Source: Adiantum capillus-veneris (Eukaryota > Streptophyta > Polypodiopsida > Polypodiales > Pteridaceae). Taken from it: a stretch of 64,000 nucleotides of DNA. The notes under the pieces were generated by a model that was not told where the DNA came from, ran no database searches, and saw only the letters and a list, made by a program, of their open reading frames with translations. Each line of letters begins with the position of its first letter. Within the stretch, counting starts at the first letter, position 1. Both the position numbers and the translations under genes were made by a program. Shown piece after piece: positions 21,804 to 33,347 of the stretch. The stretch spans positions 58,518,209 through 58,582,208 of the forward strand of contig CM043971.1 in the NCBI GenBank assembly GCA_014529385.2. Direction: 5' to 3'.

Positions 21804-22358
21804 TGTAGCAGGAAAAGTGTGACATGCTCTCTATAGTGGGTGCTCCTTATTGCAATATGCGTGAAACCTCACTTCAATAGAAGGAAAATGCAGCACATCA
21901 CTGGAACTAGCAACTTAGAAGACACAACAATGGACTCATAGAACCATATAGACTTGGCTGGCACCACACTTAGTTCCTCTGCTCTCCTCAACTCCAAGCC
22001 TAGGACTCACAAGTACAACAGGGGTGTCAAGGCTCGAACATGCAGGGAGGGTGCAGATGTGCATTGCTGGACCCAAGACCTCAGACTCATGATGCTAGAC
22101 CATAGAAACTAGATAATGGTGTGGTATATGACCACTAGAACCACTCACACATATATACAATCATAAAGAGCCATTAATGACTAGCAAAATATCCTAGTCC
22201 AGCTAAGTCTATCTCCAAACTATGGTGGTGGTGATTTGGCCACGATGTCCACTAGACCACCACTCGTATCACTGCCCAGGCGAGATTCCATCTAGTGTGA
22301 ACTCCAGACCAATTATAATTGTAAATGCTTGTTCTGTGCAAGTGACACTGTAGCCTTG

Positions 22359-22363
<5 letters not shown>
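21804..22363 (-). repeat. Gypsy relic A 5' LTR (about 560 bp)
   Basis: Aligns by eye with the minus strand of the LTRs at 28705-29359 and 33348-33909: the terminus with GGCTACAGTGTCACTT, the middle CTAAGTCTATCTCCAAACTA, and the end near ACATGCTCTC...GTGGGTGCTCCT. It is much more diverged than the LTR pair of element B. Confidence 0.7.
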
Positions 22364-22404
<41 letters not shown>

Positions 22405-22446
22405 GAAGAAGAAGAAGAAGAAGAAGAAGAAGAAGAAGAAGAAGAG
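22364..22446. repeat. (AC)n then (AGA)n microsatellite
   Basis: An AC run to about 22401 followed by AGA triplets to about 22446. It directly adjoins the LTR end of gypsy relic A. Confidence 0.9.
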
Positions 22447-23275
22447 AGAGAGGCATATAACCACCTGTGCATACCCGCTACTTTGAAGCAAAAAAGAATC
22501 ACCTTTGCCAAGTAACTGCTTTTTAAAACTGTTCCATCGGAATTGGTTAAAATCATTGAGTGAAGTCAACCTCACCTTTTTCTTTAGTCAAGACACACTA
22601 TAAATAGGCTCACAATAGCTTAGAGATAGCACCATGACCAATTACACATGGAGGACGAAGAAGACGAGACTCAAGTTTGCTATGATACCACTAAGAAGGT
22701 GGAAGCATGACGAAGGTCCACCACTAAACTCTAAATTAGGGCCTAGAACACATGCTAAGAGCGTGGTCATGCGTGACACAGTTATTCGTAACCTATAACT
22801 GTGGCTAATGAGCCTCTATAATTAATGATTGGAAAAAATACACATCCATAGTGGTCACGTGGGGCACAATTGCTAAATGAAACGGGAAGAGAAAAATAGA
22901 AACAACGGATGATGATTGTTCGATTTTCCAAGCATGTCTCTCGCTTTTTTGGATCCCTATTTACTTGGTGAGCCCAAGGTACTTTTTGCAATATCTGAAC
23001 GTAGAAGCCACCACGTGGCATTAGATTTAAATTAAAAAAAAACATCACTCTAATGAAAAGCTCTAAAAAAAACTCCACGCGAAAAGCTGCCAAGTGAATT
23101 AAATAAATAAAAAAACCAGTGTCGTTGCTCTCGTACAGAAGTAGTCGCTCTTCTCCACAAGCAGTTCGTAGGTTCCCAGAAGCAGCTCCTTGCGCCTCCT
23201 AATCGGCCTTCTTTTGCAGTGCAGCTTGCTTGTGCCTTCCCCACACAACGATCATAGCAGCTTTGTAGTGGTGAG
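22447..23275. other. No gene seen
   Basis: About 830 bp of ordinary-composition DNA. Several short open frames occur on both strands without a domain. No repeat or element boundary could be recognised. Confidence 0.5.
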
Positions 23276-24830
23276 TTGAACAGTATGTCCAGCTTCAATT
23301 ACTACCTTACTCAACTCTTTTCGGCAGACAACTACTTATGGACAGCATTATTCCGCTCCAAGTATATAATCTTGTGCAGATTCAGTGCCCTCGGCCATCC
23401 TTCAATGTTCATGGAAATGATATGCAGCAGATCCCCATGCCTAATTCTCAAGTTTCACACCAATTATTTTCCGCGCAGTTTGCCTGTGAAGCAGCAAGCC
23501 GAGCAGAACCAGAAAAGAGTACCAAAGACCTTTCAAACCCTAGTTATATTTCGTAGATCATCAAGCTAGAGGGTACTTCGGATGCTTTCCGACGTGATGA
23601 GCATTCTCAAAGATCAGATATTTTGTGCGATCAACCAATGGCAGAGGTCTGTTCTAGTGCTACTGAAACAGAAGATAATCAGATTTCAATCGATGATCAG
23701 TTGGCCTAATTTGGAGTCGAACCACCAAAACTCGTCCGTTCAACACATTTTTTTGCTGATGCTATCAGGGTGTTGCCGATGCAACTGGAAGAGGTCGAAA
23801 AAATGAAAAGAATAGACGTCGAAGTGGACATGAGGACAAAAAATCTTAGCAGGATCGATCACACCGAAGCTGTGATGGTTGTCCTCAAGTAATTAAGCCA
23901 GCGGCTTCAGTACTAACTGCTTGCGCTTTTAGCAGAGAGTGTGAGGAGATTAGTGAGAGACAGCTCAATGTCGAGGAAAAGGCATTGGGGAATATTGTCA
24001 CTATGCACAATCATGGTCTGATGAGTTGTTGACTTGAGTCGCACTCCTCGTCCAACTCTGCTGATAGCCTATTTGAAAATTTGATGAGACAAGCATTTCA
24101 GAACGATCTGCAAACAAACAAAAACATCTCTCATAACCAATTCAACGCAGAATATGGTGTCCGTTGGAGTTGGTTAATGTGTAGCTCCAAGGAGATGCAA
24201 CAGCATTGCAGCGGAAGTCAAGTAGTCAATCATGCAGGTGCCTACGTTGCGGACTAGGATCAAAAGAATAGTCAAAGAGCAGAAGCCGAAGCTAATTCTT
24301 TTTTCCACACAAAGAGCTTTGATGCTGGAGAAGCCGAAGAACAAGGATAGCGGAGTAATGGCATATCGAGAGACAGGCATACCAATATGTTAGGACCTAT
24401 TAGCCTCCAACAATAGTTCATTGTTGGCCATTCAATATCTGGGTGGGATAGAAATTTTTTTACAGACAATGTGGCTAATATTGCGGCCTGTAAAGAGATT
24501 CTCTTTCCAAACCGCGTGCAGGCGGCAGCCAATGCGGCCACAGTTGAGATTAGCAACAGTAGTATACTACAGCGTTGCTCTTCAACAGATGCATACAAAG
24601 CAGGGAATGCTCGTGGTGTGGATTTGAATGCATAGCAGTTGCTGCTTTAGAGCTCTCTTCTTGCCAATAACCATGATTTGGTGGCGGATTCTATGAGCAA
24701 AGATCCATGTACGCAGTAGCTATCGGATCAAGTTCGGACGGTTGCAAACATCAATTTGGTATCGATACATAATGCAGGTTAGCCAGCAAGGAGGCAAGAA
24801 GACATAATTGCTGACCGAAGCAGCTTACAA
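23276..24830 (+). pseudogene. Unidentified coding-like relic
   Basis: I do not recognise this gene. Plus-strand frames with protein-like composition run for long distances with few stops. One begins MDSIIPLQVYNLVQIQ (23338) and continues past two stops to about 23890 (AIRVLPMQLEEVEKMKRIDV). Another runs from about 23930 (RECEEISERQLNVEEKAL) through NLMRQAFQNDLQTNKN and VANIAACKEILFPN to about 24640. The composition is Ser/Gln/Asn/Glu-rich with no hydrophobic segment. A decayed processed copy or a retroelement ORF1 are both possible. Confidence 0.3.
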
Positions 24831-24832
24831 CT

Positions 24833-24834
<2 letters not shown>

Positions 24835-24898
<64 letters not shown>
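24835..24898. repeat. (GA)n microsatellite
   Basis: A pure GA run of about 64 bp, directly after the coding-like relic. Confidence 0.95.
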
Positions 24899-24902
<4 letters not shown>

Positions 24903-25860
24903 AATACTGATCATAGGACATAGAGCATAAAGTTACATTTGCATGTTTTGTGTATGGCAGGGAGGACATATATTCACAACACTGCACGTTTCAATTGCAC
25001 AAGTGCGACTCCAGCTTGACAACATTGCAAGGTCCGTTATCTGTATCCAATTTTTCATGCGCATGCGTTTGCTTGGCGCAACACATAAATGCTTCCGTTT
25101 CTTATAACTTTTGGGAGAGACCACAGTGCCAGCTCTCCACCATACTTTTGTATGGCACCTTTGTATGACGTGCACAACATACTTTGCACTTTTAGTATGA
25201 CGTTTCATTGTAACACAATATGTTTAACTATTCACATCGCTTTTTTAAAGCTTGACTCAAATATCGGCGGCGTGTAGATTGGACAATCAAAAAGTAGGAG
25301 TACAAGATTGCAGGTCAATAATGCACCTCATTTATTATTGCAATTCATTCATGCTTTATCTATTTTCTTGTTTTAGAATTTTCCGCATTACTTCGTTTGC
25401 TTTTATTTGGATCTCGTTTTCAGAACTATACACTCAATGTCGATCAACATCTGCACGTGAGTTGCACATGTAACTTTTTGCATACGATTGCTTGCCAAAT
25501 GTATGTGATGTATTATAGTAGTGAATACACAAGTAGTGAATGCATGTGGTGTATCACAATAGTGAATTCACCTTGTGCATCTTTACTTTAGCTCTAAATA
25601 AATTATACTATACTAGGTATCTAAATAATTGATGCCATACTATATATGTCCTTGTTTCTCCCATACTTAGGTGTCAGTATCAAGTTCTCAAGACCTAGAA
25701 GATTACAGTTTAATCGTCAATAAGCTAAAGAGTAAACTGTAGCCAACTTGAAACTAGCTTACCGTCCATATGCTAGGTGACGGTTTGAATTCACTGCATT
25801 GTATAAAGATTGGAGCATGCAATGTGACATCTTCGCTCACAATCTAGAAGTACGTCTCTG
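24899..25860. other. No gene seen
   Basis: AT-leaning sequence with short frames only. GTAGTGAATAC-type phrases repeat near 25520-25565. No domain or element end recognised. Confidence 0.5.
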
Positions 25861-26818
25861 TTGCGCGACGACATACCTCACATATATAGCGATAAACAAG
25901 GTCGACAGATAAATGAAATAGACACTCTTGTTGCCTTCTACCCTTCTGTATTATTGTTGGCCGCTTTGTCATCCGAGCGGCAACAACAAGACTTAGCATC
26001 ATTCTATTTACAATCCATTATCAGTTCAAGATACCAACCACGAATCAACATTATCCTCTCTCTATTCATCATGAGACCGATGAGTGATATTTGGACATAG
26101 AAGAGGCAGATATTATAATTATAGAGATGAGCTATCCATGTTAACCCAAACGACTTTTGACCTTATAGTAAGACAAAATGTCAATGTAATAACCAATAAA
26201 TTGGCAGATCCCTTCAACAACAAATGTGTCCTCTTGCTCGGTGATCTTGCCCAACTACCCCCAGTTTGTAGTCAAACGGGAGCTTTGTAACACATGCCAT
26301 ATCACAAGCTCGGTCCACTGGCTACATGTAGCATTGTATAAGATGTCATGCTGTATAAAACATGCAACGGACACTGAATTTCTTCAATTCTTCACCATTT
26401 TTCGTGAAAGAAAACCAACCGTAGATAAGATCAATTGTACCTTGGGTGCATGTATTATAGATGAAGCGCATGTGTATGTCACATCACAGACATCCAATAC
26501 TAAAACAACCTTGCCTTGAATAAATTGTACAATCAAACTGACATTACAAAACTTGAAATGAAAATGAATGCGGGTAACATAAATGTCCTTGAAAATATCA
26601 CTGAAAATATTGACTTGACAATCGGTGCGGCAAACGGTGCAACATGCATTGTCGATGCCATAACACAGAATGTAAAGTTACATGTATCATTTTCCTCATT
26701 CATTGTACTGGGAATAACTACAAAAGAAGAAAGGCAACACACAAACAACTATAAAAGAAGAAAGGCAAAACACACTCAAAATCCACCTTCAAAAATGCGA
26801 GCCGACGTGTTGTGCTAG
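25861..26818 (+). pseudogene. PIF1-like / Helitron-type helicase relic
   Basis: In shifting plus frames the sequence reads CVLLLGDLAQLPPVC (26226-26270, the Walker B / motif III region of PIF1 helicases). Then come FLQFFTIFRERKPTVDKINCTLGACIID (about 26380-26465), KLYNQTDITKLE, and IDLTIGAANGATCIVDAI (about 26608-26665, the late LxxGxxVMLxxN region). The order agrees with PIF1-family helicases, which in plant genomes are often carried by Helitrons. The N-terminal Walker A part is not seen and at least two frameshifts occur, so it is dead. No Helitron ends or Rep domain were found, so host PIF1 origin is also possible. Confidence 0.65.
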
Positions 26819-27289
26819 CAACCATTCAATGAAAAATTTCATTTGTAATACAACCTCGCTTGGATATAATCTCAACTGTAACCACTCCTATAATCTCTAA
26901 TAATTGATCCCATAAACATTATAGCATTTTTTGAGTGTAAATCCCTTTCACGCAATGCCGCCCTTCCCAAATTAGTCTTGCTTTTGTTCCGTTTAGTCAT
27001 GCTAGTTGCTAAAAGTCAATTTGCATATTTGATGTTATATTCTATAGATGTTATATAGCAAGGCCCACCAAGCAAGACTAGTTACTATTTTGGTAATAGG
27101 CTCTAACTGCTTGATCAAGAAGAGGAGGCATGGTGCCCGGCAACATAGTCCTGACACCCTTGCTGTTCAACCAATCGACAACTGCAACGTTGATCTTTCT
27201 TGCTCGTGAAGGCTTGAATTCACTTCTAGACATTGAATATTACAATCGTGGAGAATACCTGAGGCCAATGGATCCTCTACAAGTGGGTA
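26819..27289. other. No gene seen
   Basis: AT-rich sequence between the helicase relic and the PPR relic. A 104-codon frame starting at 27130 runs into the PPR-derived DNA and has no domain of its own. Confidence 0.5.
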
Positions 27290-28704
27290 ACTTGAAAAGA
27301 ATGCATACTTGGAAAAATGCTGGTCACTATGTATGTCAAGTGCGTAGCAAGTCTTCGACGAGCTTATTGTGTGGGTGTGCTTTCTCAAGTGCACCACATT
27401 TCTCTGTTGGGCATATCCTACAGTCATCTTGTGGAACACACTGATTGCAGGATATGCCCAACAGAGAAATGTGGTGCACTTGAGAAAGCACAAATAGTGC
27501 TTGAGGAGCTTTTTGTTCGGAACAGTGTCTCTTCGAATGCAATGTTATTTGAACATCATCTCTTGGAATGCACTGATGTTTCAAAAAACTTTCGTAATTT
27601 GCTATGCCTTGGTTGATACATATGCCAAATGTGGTACACTTCAAAGAGCACAAAAAGTGCTTGGGAGCTTTTTATATGGAATCTTTTCTCTTGGAGTGCA
27701 TTGATTGCGGGATGTGTGCAACAGGAGCAAACCAAAAAGCTCAAGGCTATTTTCAATGGATGCAAAGCAAGGGCCTCTCTCTAGATGCAATCACATACGC
27801 ATGCATCTTGACCTTCTGTACCAAGGCACTATGATTCATGCTGATATTCGCGTAACTTGAAAAGAGTGCATACTTGAAAAAATGTTGGTCAGTATGTATG
27901 TCAAGTATTGTCAGTGCGCAACAAGTCTTAGACGAGCTTACTGTATGGGATGTCGTCTTGTGGAATGCATTGATTGCAGGATATACTCAGCAGAGATGCA
28001 ATCACCTATGCATGCATCTTGAAGGCATGTGGCTCTACCCAAGATGTTGATACGGGCTTAAATATTTGCTCTGATATTGTTAGCCAAGGGCTGTTGCAGA
28101 AATTGTTGTGCTTGGCAATACCTTGCTCCACACACATCCATTTTCTCTCACAACATCCCCAAGCAAGCGGCAATAAAGGCTAGACAAGAGCAAGAGAATG
28201 AGTCTTTCTTTTGTCAGCTCACTTAAAGACTGTGCTAAGGAGAAGGTTTTGTACCAAGGTAGTAGCATTCATGCTGATATTTGTGATAGTGGGTTACTTG
28301 AAAAGAATGCATACTTGAAGAAAATGTTGGTTAGTAAGTATATCAAGTGCGGTGCACTTATTAAGTCTTTGGCAAGGTTACTGTGCGGGATGCCATCTTG
28401 TGGAATGCACTGATTGCAGGATATGCCGAGACAGGGCTAGGAAGCAGTGGGATGTTTTCAGCTGGTGCGTAGCAGGGGCCTATCTCCAGACACAATCACC
28501 TATGCGTGCATCTTAAAGGCATGCGCATTGTGGCTCTACGCAAGATGCTCATATAGACACAAAAAATCACGATGATATTGTTAGTCTAAGTGCTGAAAAG
28601 AGATGTCGTGCCAATCTGTTTTCAGCAGATGCGAAGCGAGGGCCTCTCTCCAGATGCAATCACCTACGCATGAATTCATATGGCTCTACGTAAGATGCTG
28701 ATGC
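27290..28704 (+). pseudogene. Decayed PPR (PLS-type) repeat array, left part
   Basis: Plus-strand fragments of tandem PPR motifs in changing frames: KCGALEKAQIVLEEL (27465-27510), ITYACIL (about 27788), ITYACILKACGSTQDVDTGL (about 27998-28055), KYIKCGAL (about 28340), ITYACIL (about 28496). Organelle RNA-binding PPR proteins are built of such 31-36-residue helical hairpins. No complete repeat series is left; stops and frameshifts are frequent. The array continues at 33910 beyond the gypsy insertion (GATGC duplicated at 28700-28704 and 33910-33914). No E or DYW domain is seen. Confidence 0.85.
27378..27490. repeat. Perfect 42-bp inverted repeat in PPR-derived DNA
   Basis: Arm 27378-27419 and arm 27449-27490 are exact reverse complements around a 29-base loop. 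The right arm contains the PPR coding phrase KCGALEKA joined to a piece of another repeat (AGYAQQ-like), so the hairpin arose by inverted duplication inside the PPR array. Its transcript would fold into a fully paired stem. Confidence 0.9.
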
Positions 28705-29359
28705 TGTAGTAGTAGGCTACAGTATCACTTTCACAGGACACACAATTAGTACAGTTGGTCTGGTTCACACTGGACAGACTCTTTGGGCCTGCTACAGCAT
28801 CACTTTCACAGGACACACAATCAGTAGAGTTGGTCTGGTCTGGTTCACACTGGACAGACTCTTTGGGCTGAGCAGTGACATGTGGCAGGGATACAGACAG
28901 TGGTCTAGTGGACATCATGGCTAGGTCACCACCACCGCTTAGTTTGGAGATAGACTTAGATGACTGACATTTATGAGCCATTGGTGGCTCTTTATGGTTG
29001 GACATATGAGTAGTAGCTGTTGGGTCATCATTATCATCTTCTTCATATATGGCCCAGCATCGTTGTCTAGAGTAGAGAGTCTATACACAACTTGTCTGCA
29101 CCATCCCTGTATATCTGAGCCTCGATACCCCCATTGTACCCGTGAGTTTTGGGCTGGAGCTGAGTGTGCTGCCACGCCAGAGTCTGTACTGGTTCTTTGA
29201 GATAGTCGAGTTCGTATGTTTTTGTTTGCTTCTGTGTTTGTGTCTTGATTTGCTCTTATCTATTGTTTCTTGTGTTTTCATTCTGTTTGAGTGAGATATC
29301 ACGCACATTGCACCGAGGAGCACCCACTGAAGAGAGCACGACATGCTATCCACACTACA
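28705..29359 (+). repeat. Gypsy B 5' LTR with internal tandem duplication
   Basis: Starts TGTAGTAGTAGGCTACAG and ends CACACTACA. A unit of about 75 bp (CTACAG.ATCACTTTCACAGG ... GACTCTTTGGGC) occurs twice, at 28717-28788 and 28792-28868, which largely explains the extra 93 bp over the 3' LTR. Confidence 0.9.
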
Positions 29360-29898
29360 GGTGCTCTCATTTTTGGCACGCTCGGTGGGACTTCAATTGA
29401 AGTCTCGCTCTTTGTTGAGTTACAAATCAAGGAGCTAGCTGGTTTTTACCTAGCCTCACCTACTTCGCCTTGCAGAGTGCAACCTGTTGGTCTGGTCCTC
29501 TCTCGCCCTGGTCCACCCAACCAGCTCTCGTCCTGCTCTCGTCTTGGTATAGTCCTTCCTCGTCTCTGGTCTACTCCTTCCTCGTCCCTGGTCCAGCCAA
29601 GTGGTCTAGTCACTCGCCCTAGTCGAGTAGAGTCTAGACCGGTGTTCAGTCAGTTAAGTTCTTCTTGCCCAAAGCTTGGTTGGGTTTGTGGTTATCGCAT
29701 GACACATACAAGGCGGTCATTAGAGCGTCAAAGCGCACTACTGAGTCCTTTGAAGTACTACCGCAGAAGGCGTCAACCCTTGGTACCTAGTAGAAGTCCA
29801 CCAAGCCCATCACCCATACCTCCACATACGACATCATCCATTCCTCCATCCGGTTCTACATCTTCCGGGTCACCTTCCCCATTTAAACTTCTCTCATT
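29360..29898 (+). other. Gypsy B leader and primer-site region
   Basis: TTTGGCACGCTCGGTGGGAC at 29372-29391, 12 bp after the LTR, looks like the primer binding site and matches the same place in relic A. The rest is CT-rich leader with CTGGTCCA/CTCGTC repeats. The 221-codon frame across it is not convincing as a gene. Confidence 0.6.
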
Positions 29899-31660
29899 TT
29901 GTTACAGCAAGCTATTGAGCAACAGGCTCCTGAGCAAGAGACCATGGAGGAGTTGACCAGTGTTTTGGCCAAGGTAAACATCATGTTTCCTACTTTCAAA
30001 GGACTCTCCTCAAAAGATGCAGATGACCATGCAAGGAGGTTTGTATCTCTTTGTAGAGGTTGGGGTCTTAATAGAGAAGATGCTTATTTGGTGCTGTTTC
30101 CATTAATCTTGGATGGTTTAGCAGACAAGTGGTACAGTCAGTTTGTAGAGAATCACTTTCCAACTTGGGCAACTTTAAGACAATAATTCTGTGCAGCATT
30201 CAGGCCAGGTGACTTCCAAGAAAAGGTTTTTTGGATGAGTTGGCCAACATGGTGCTCTAGCCATAGGAGACTTTTGCAGAACTCATGACTAAAACCAAGT
30301 CTCTAGTTGCGAAGCTTCCTCAACAACCAGGGGAATTTATGGTCAAGAAGTAGGTAGAGAAATCTCTTTCAAAGTCGTCTAATCAGAAACTACGCGAAAG
30401 TCTTCGACCTGAAGCATCTCTGGAGGAGTTTATAGCGGCCGCTACTAGGATAGAAGGAGCAAGGAGGCTATTTAAGGACCCCCTTCAGGTGGAGACTTCC
30501 TCAGCACTCACGGAAAATCCCTCTGACCCCTTGCTTACTTTACGTAGGGAGTTAGAAGCACTGAAGTTACAAAGAGCACTTCAAGAGGAGAGGTCCTTCT
30601 CTCTTAGACCGGAAAAATCTCCACAGCAAGAGGCTTTAGAACAAATCAAGCAGGAGCTAGAAGAGCTCCGGGCATAGCAAGACACTAAGCCGCCGATGGT
30701 GTGTACCTCTTGTCGCTCTCTAGGACATCTTCCTCAGGACTGCCCACTTCAAGCTTATTACCATTTCTGCGAGAAACCTGACCATGATGACAAAGAGTGC
30801 TATTATATGAAGGGAATGCGGCAACGACAATAGAGCCTCCCTCCCAACCTTCAACAAGGGTTGACACCTGCATCCAACATGGTTTCACCCTATGGCCATC
30901 AAAACCCTATGCCACCTCTGCTGACAACACCTCCTATGCAAGGTATGCACAACAACTTTGCATCTCCCAGCTTTTATCATGCTAATGCTCCTTCAACTCC
31001 CCAAAGCTTCTACACATCAGCATCCGTCCCCATGCAGCAAGGGCCGAGACCACCTCGCCCCTCCATTAGGCCAATTTTGTGCTACAGATGCGGGGAGTAT
31101 GGACATTATTAGAGCAAATGTCCGTTGCCAGAAGGGTCCCCTCCTTGCCGACACTGCTTTGAAGCTAAGGATCACTATAGTAAGGATTGCCCAAAACAAC
31201 GCGCATCCACATCTGCAAGCACAAGCTAGAACCAGCAAGAGTTTACATTCCCAAAGATCAACCTGATCACAGTAAGCACCATTCCACAGGCCCCGCCTTC
31301 CACTCTTGTAGTTGCCTCTCAAAACGGGTTGACACAGGTGGAAGAGCCTGCCCGTGTGCGGGCACAGAGAGCTGCTCTTGGTCTCAGCCTCCCTGACGGT
31401 CCAACTTTTTCATCTCCAGTCACACAAATGAGTCAACCTCCTGTAGTAGCTGACAAACCAACAGGTAGTGCCAAGAGTCAACCTACCTCTCTTCTTTCAG
31501 ATATTGATGGTGCCTTCATGGAAGCAGTAGAGGACTTATAGAAGCTGAAGATACCAGAGCAAGCACTGATCAAAAGAGAGAAGCCTACAACAAAGACTAT
31601 CTTGAAAAACACCTTTTAGCAAGTGTCATTGTACAACGTGCTTCGACTTGATGCAAATTT
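29899..31660 (+). pseudogene. Gypsy B gag with three zinc knuckles
   Basis: Starts at or just before MEELTSVLAKVNIMFPTFKG (the listed frame opens 15 codons upstream of this Met). The retrotransposon Gag domain follows (DAYLVLFPLILDGLADKW, FRPGDFQEKV), then a coiled-coil-like stretch (LRRELEALKLQRALQEER, about 30540). Three knuckles are present: CTSCRSLGHLPQDC (about 30700), CYRCGEYGHY-stop-SKC (about 31080) and CRHCFEAKDHYSKDC (about 31144). At least eight stops and one frameshift (about 30225) break it. It ends with SDIDGAFMEAVEDL, the same gag tail that relic A carries at 2850-3008. Confidence 0.85.
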
Positions 31661-32189
31661 TTGAAGTGACATCCTTTCCATCATTCCAGCTCTGTATCCT
31701 GGTGCAGGGTCTAGTGGCGGGCACCTGCCTTGAATTGGAACAACCTACTCCACCTGACGGATCAGATGAGGATTTGTTGGAGTGGTTGGATGCTACCAAA
31801 TCTATACCTTGTTATGGAGTCTCTATTCACTCTTTGCCTGGAGGTACACCCTCTTCCAATGTTTCCATAGTAACTAAACCTAATAGGCCACCTGAGCCAG
31901 CACAAAGGTTGAAGGTCACAGAAGCTACTCTCCGTGTGCCCTTGGTGGTAGCCTTAGGATTTGGTGAGCCTATGAAGAATCATAGAACCAGAAAGAAATC
32001 TCCTCTATAGGAGTTCACCCCCCTTCAATATTAGCCCCATTGGTGTCTGCTTCTTCGACCAGAACAAAGCTCTCCTTTGTGTCTAGCGAACTCTCTTCAC
32101 AAAGCTTCCTCAAGATGGGATACAACAAAAACAATGTTGTTTTCAAGCTTGATGAATTCCCTGATCATGTTATCTCTCTGCTTGAGTGC
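31661..32189 (+). pseudogene. Gypsy B, coding-like stretch after gag
   Basis: Frames 31648-32010 (DEDLLEWLDATKSIPCYGVS, then a Pro-rich part) and 32040-32190 (TKLSFVSSELSSQSFLKMGY) read like protein but match no domain I know. Protease, if ever present, is not recognisable here, although relic A retains one. Confidence 0.4.
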
Positions 32190-32760
32190 CATCTCCTCTC
32201 ACTACCCCCTCCCTCCTTCCTCGCCCTTACCCACCCCCTACTCGCCACCCACACCCTCCTCGCTCTTATCCACCCCCTCTCGCCCTACCCTCCCCCTCAC
32301 ACTCGCTCGTCCCTAACCACCCCCTCTCTCTCCCTCGCCCCTACCCACCATTTTTCCCCCTCGTCCCTATCTAGAAACCCCTCGTCCCTACCCACCCGCC
32401 CCCCATACTGCCCTCGCTCCTCAACCCCTACCCACCCCCCGCCTCCTGCCCAAAAGCCTCGCCCCTCTCCCCCCCCCCCCCCCAACCCACCCCTCCCCCC
32501 CTGCCCAGGCCTTGCCCCCTGTCCACCTGGCCTCGGTCCCTCCCTCCCCCCCTCGCCCCCTGCCCAGGCCTCGCTCCCCCTTATCCACTCCTCGTCTCTC
32601 GCCACCTCTATCCAGCTCTCGCCTCCTTGTCCCTATTTACCCTCGCCCTTCCACTATCGGCCCTACCTGCGTCTTCCCAATTGTCAGCCCTTGTGCACCA
32701 AACCGCCGATTGAGCCCTCCACGCCCCTCGATCCATACCCTTATTCAGCCTGTGTAGCTG
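32190..32760. repeat. C-rich low-complexity block
   Basis: About 570 bp dominated by CCCTC, CCTACCCACC and C runs (including a C tract near 32469-32483) begins abruptly inside the gypsy element. It yields Pro/Ser/Leu-rich frames on the plus strand and Gly-rich frames on the minus strand. Neither is believable as a conserved protein. Confidence 0.8.
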
Positions 32761-33347
32761 AATTGCAAGTTGCAAGCAGGTAGCAATTGCCAGCGTTCGT
32801 GTTCGTGTCCATCTGCAAATTTCACATCGCTCTGCAAATTTTACCTATCGCTGAGTGTTTCAGGTTTTTAGTGGGTCAAGTTTCTACAAATTTCACACAT
32901 CACTCACATTTTCAGATTTTGAGCAGACCAAGTTTCAACAGGACTAGAAATAGAAATTAAGAGTGTGCGTATACAGATTGTTGGCTGACTGCATACTGAT
33001 TGATGTATAATATGTGGGGATAATTTGATGTATGCTCTTATGCGGATTGACAGTACCTAGCTAGGTTGCAGTGAGGTAACTATGTATGCTCTTGGGGTTT
33101 GAAGTATATTGTTATAGCTGAGAGTCGGTTTGTGGAGAGAACTCATAGAGTCCAGAGTTTTCCCATTGATCTGATGACTCCACCTCGAGAGTCTGATACT
33201 TCGGGTGTAGCAGTGGCCACAATTCTATCTCTTGGATGACAGAATCAGGAGCTCACCATTGTATAGATGCAGTACCTAGTGGTTTTCTTTTACAGTTTTT
33301 CAATATTCCTCTCACCGAGACGGTGAACGGTCTTGTGGCGGGCAACC
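32761..33347 (+). other. Gypsy B 3' interior and polypurine-like tract
   Basis: No gene seen. GTTTCTACAAATTTCACACATC-like phrases occur twice near 32815-32935. GTGGCGGGCAACC (33335-33347) abuts the 3' LTR and probably served as the polypurine tract, although it is not pure purine. Confidence 0.55.

Larger units (their letters stand above)
2351..22363 (-). mobile_element. Gypsy relic A (minus), split by a larger gypsy-type element
   Basis: Read on the minus strand: 5' LTR (21804-22363), leader, gag with zinc-knuckle remains (19863-21424), then a 16.85-kb insertion (3009-19862), then the end of gag and a protease (2351-3008), where the relic stops at a copia LTR. The two sides join in the order seen in the related element at 28705-33909. 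GATCC flanks the insertion on both sides (3004-3008, 19863-19867). Many stops show that this is an old copy. No reverse transcriptase or integrase part remains. Confidence 0.8.

Noticed and set aside
25861-26818. Complete Helitron
   Set aside because: Only PIF1-like helicase pieces are visible; no Rep motif, TC 5' end or CTRR hairpin 3' end was found.
29291-29956. 221-codon frame at the start of gypsy B
   Set aside because: It runs from the LTR end through CT-rich leader repeats and shows no domain; gag starts in another frame.
32040-32783. 247-codon proline-rich frame (extensin-like)
   Set aside because: The frame is produced by the C-rich block; there is no signal peptide and no Ser-Pro4 or Tyr motifs, and the opposite strand is equally open.
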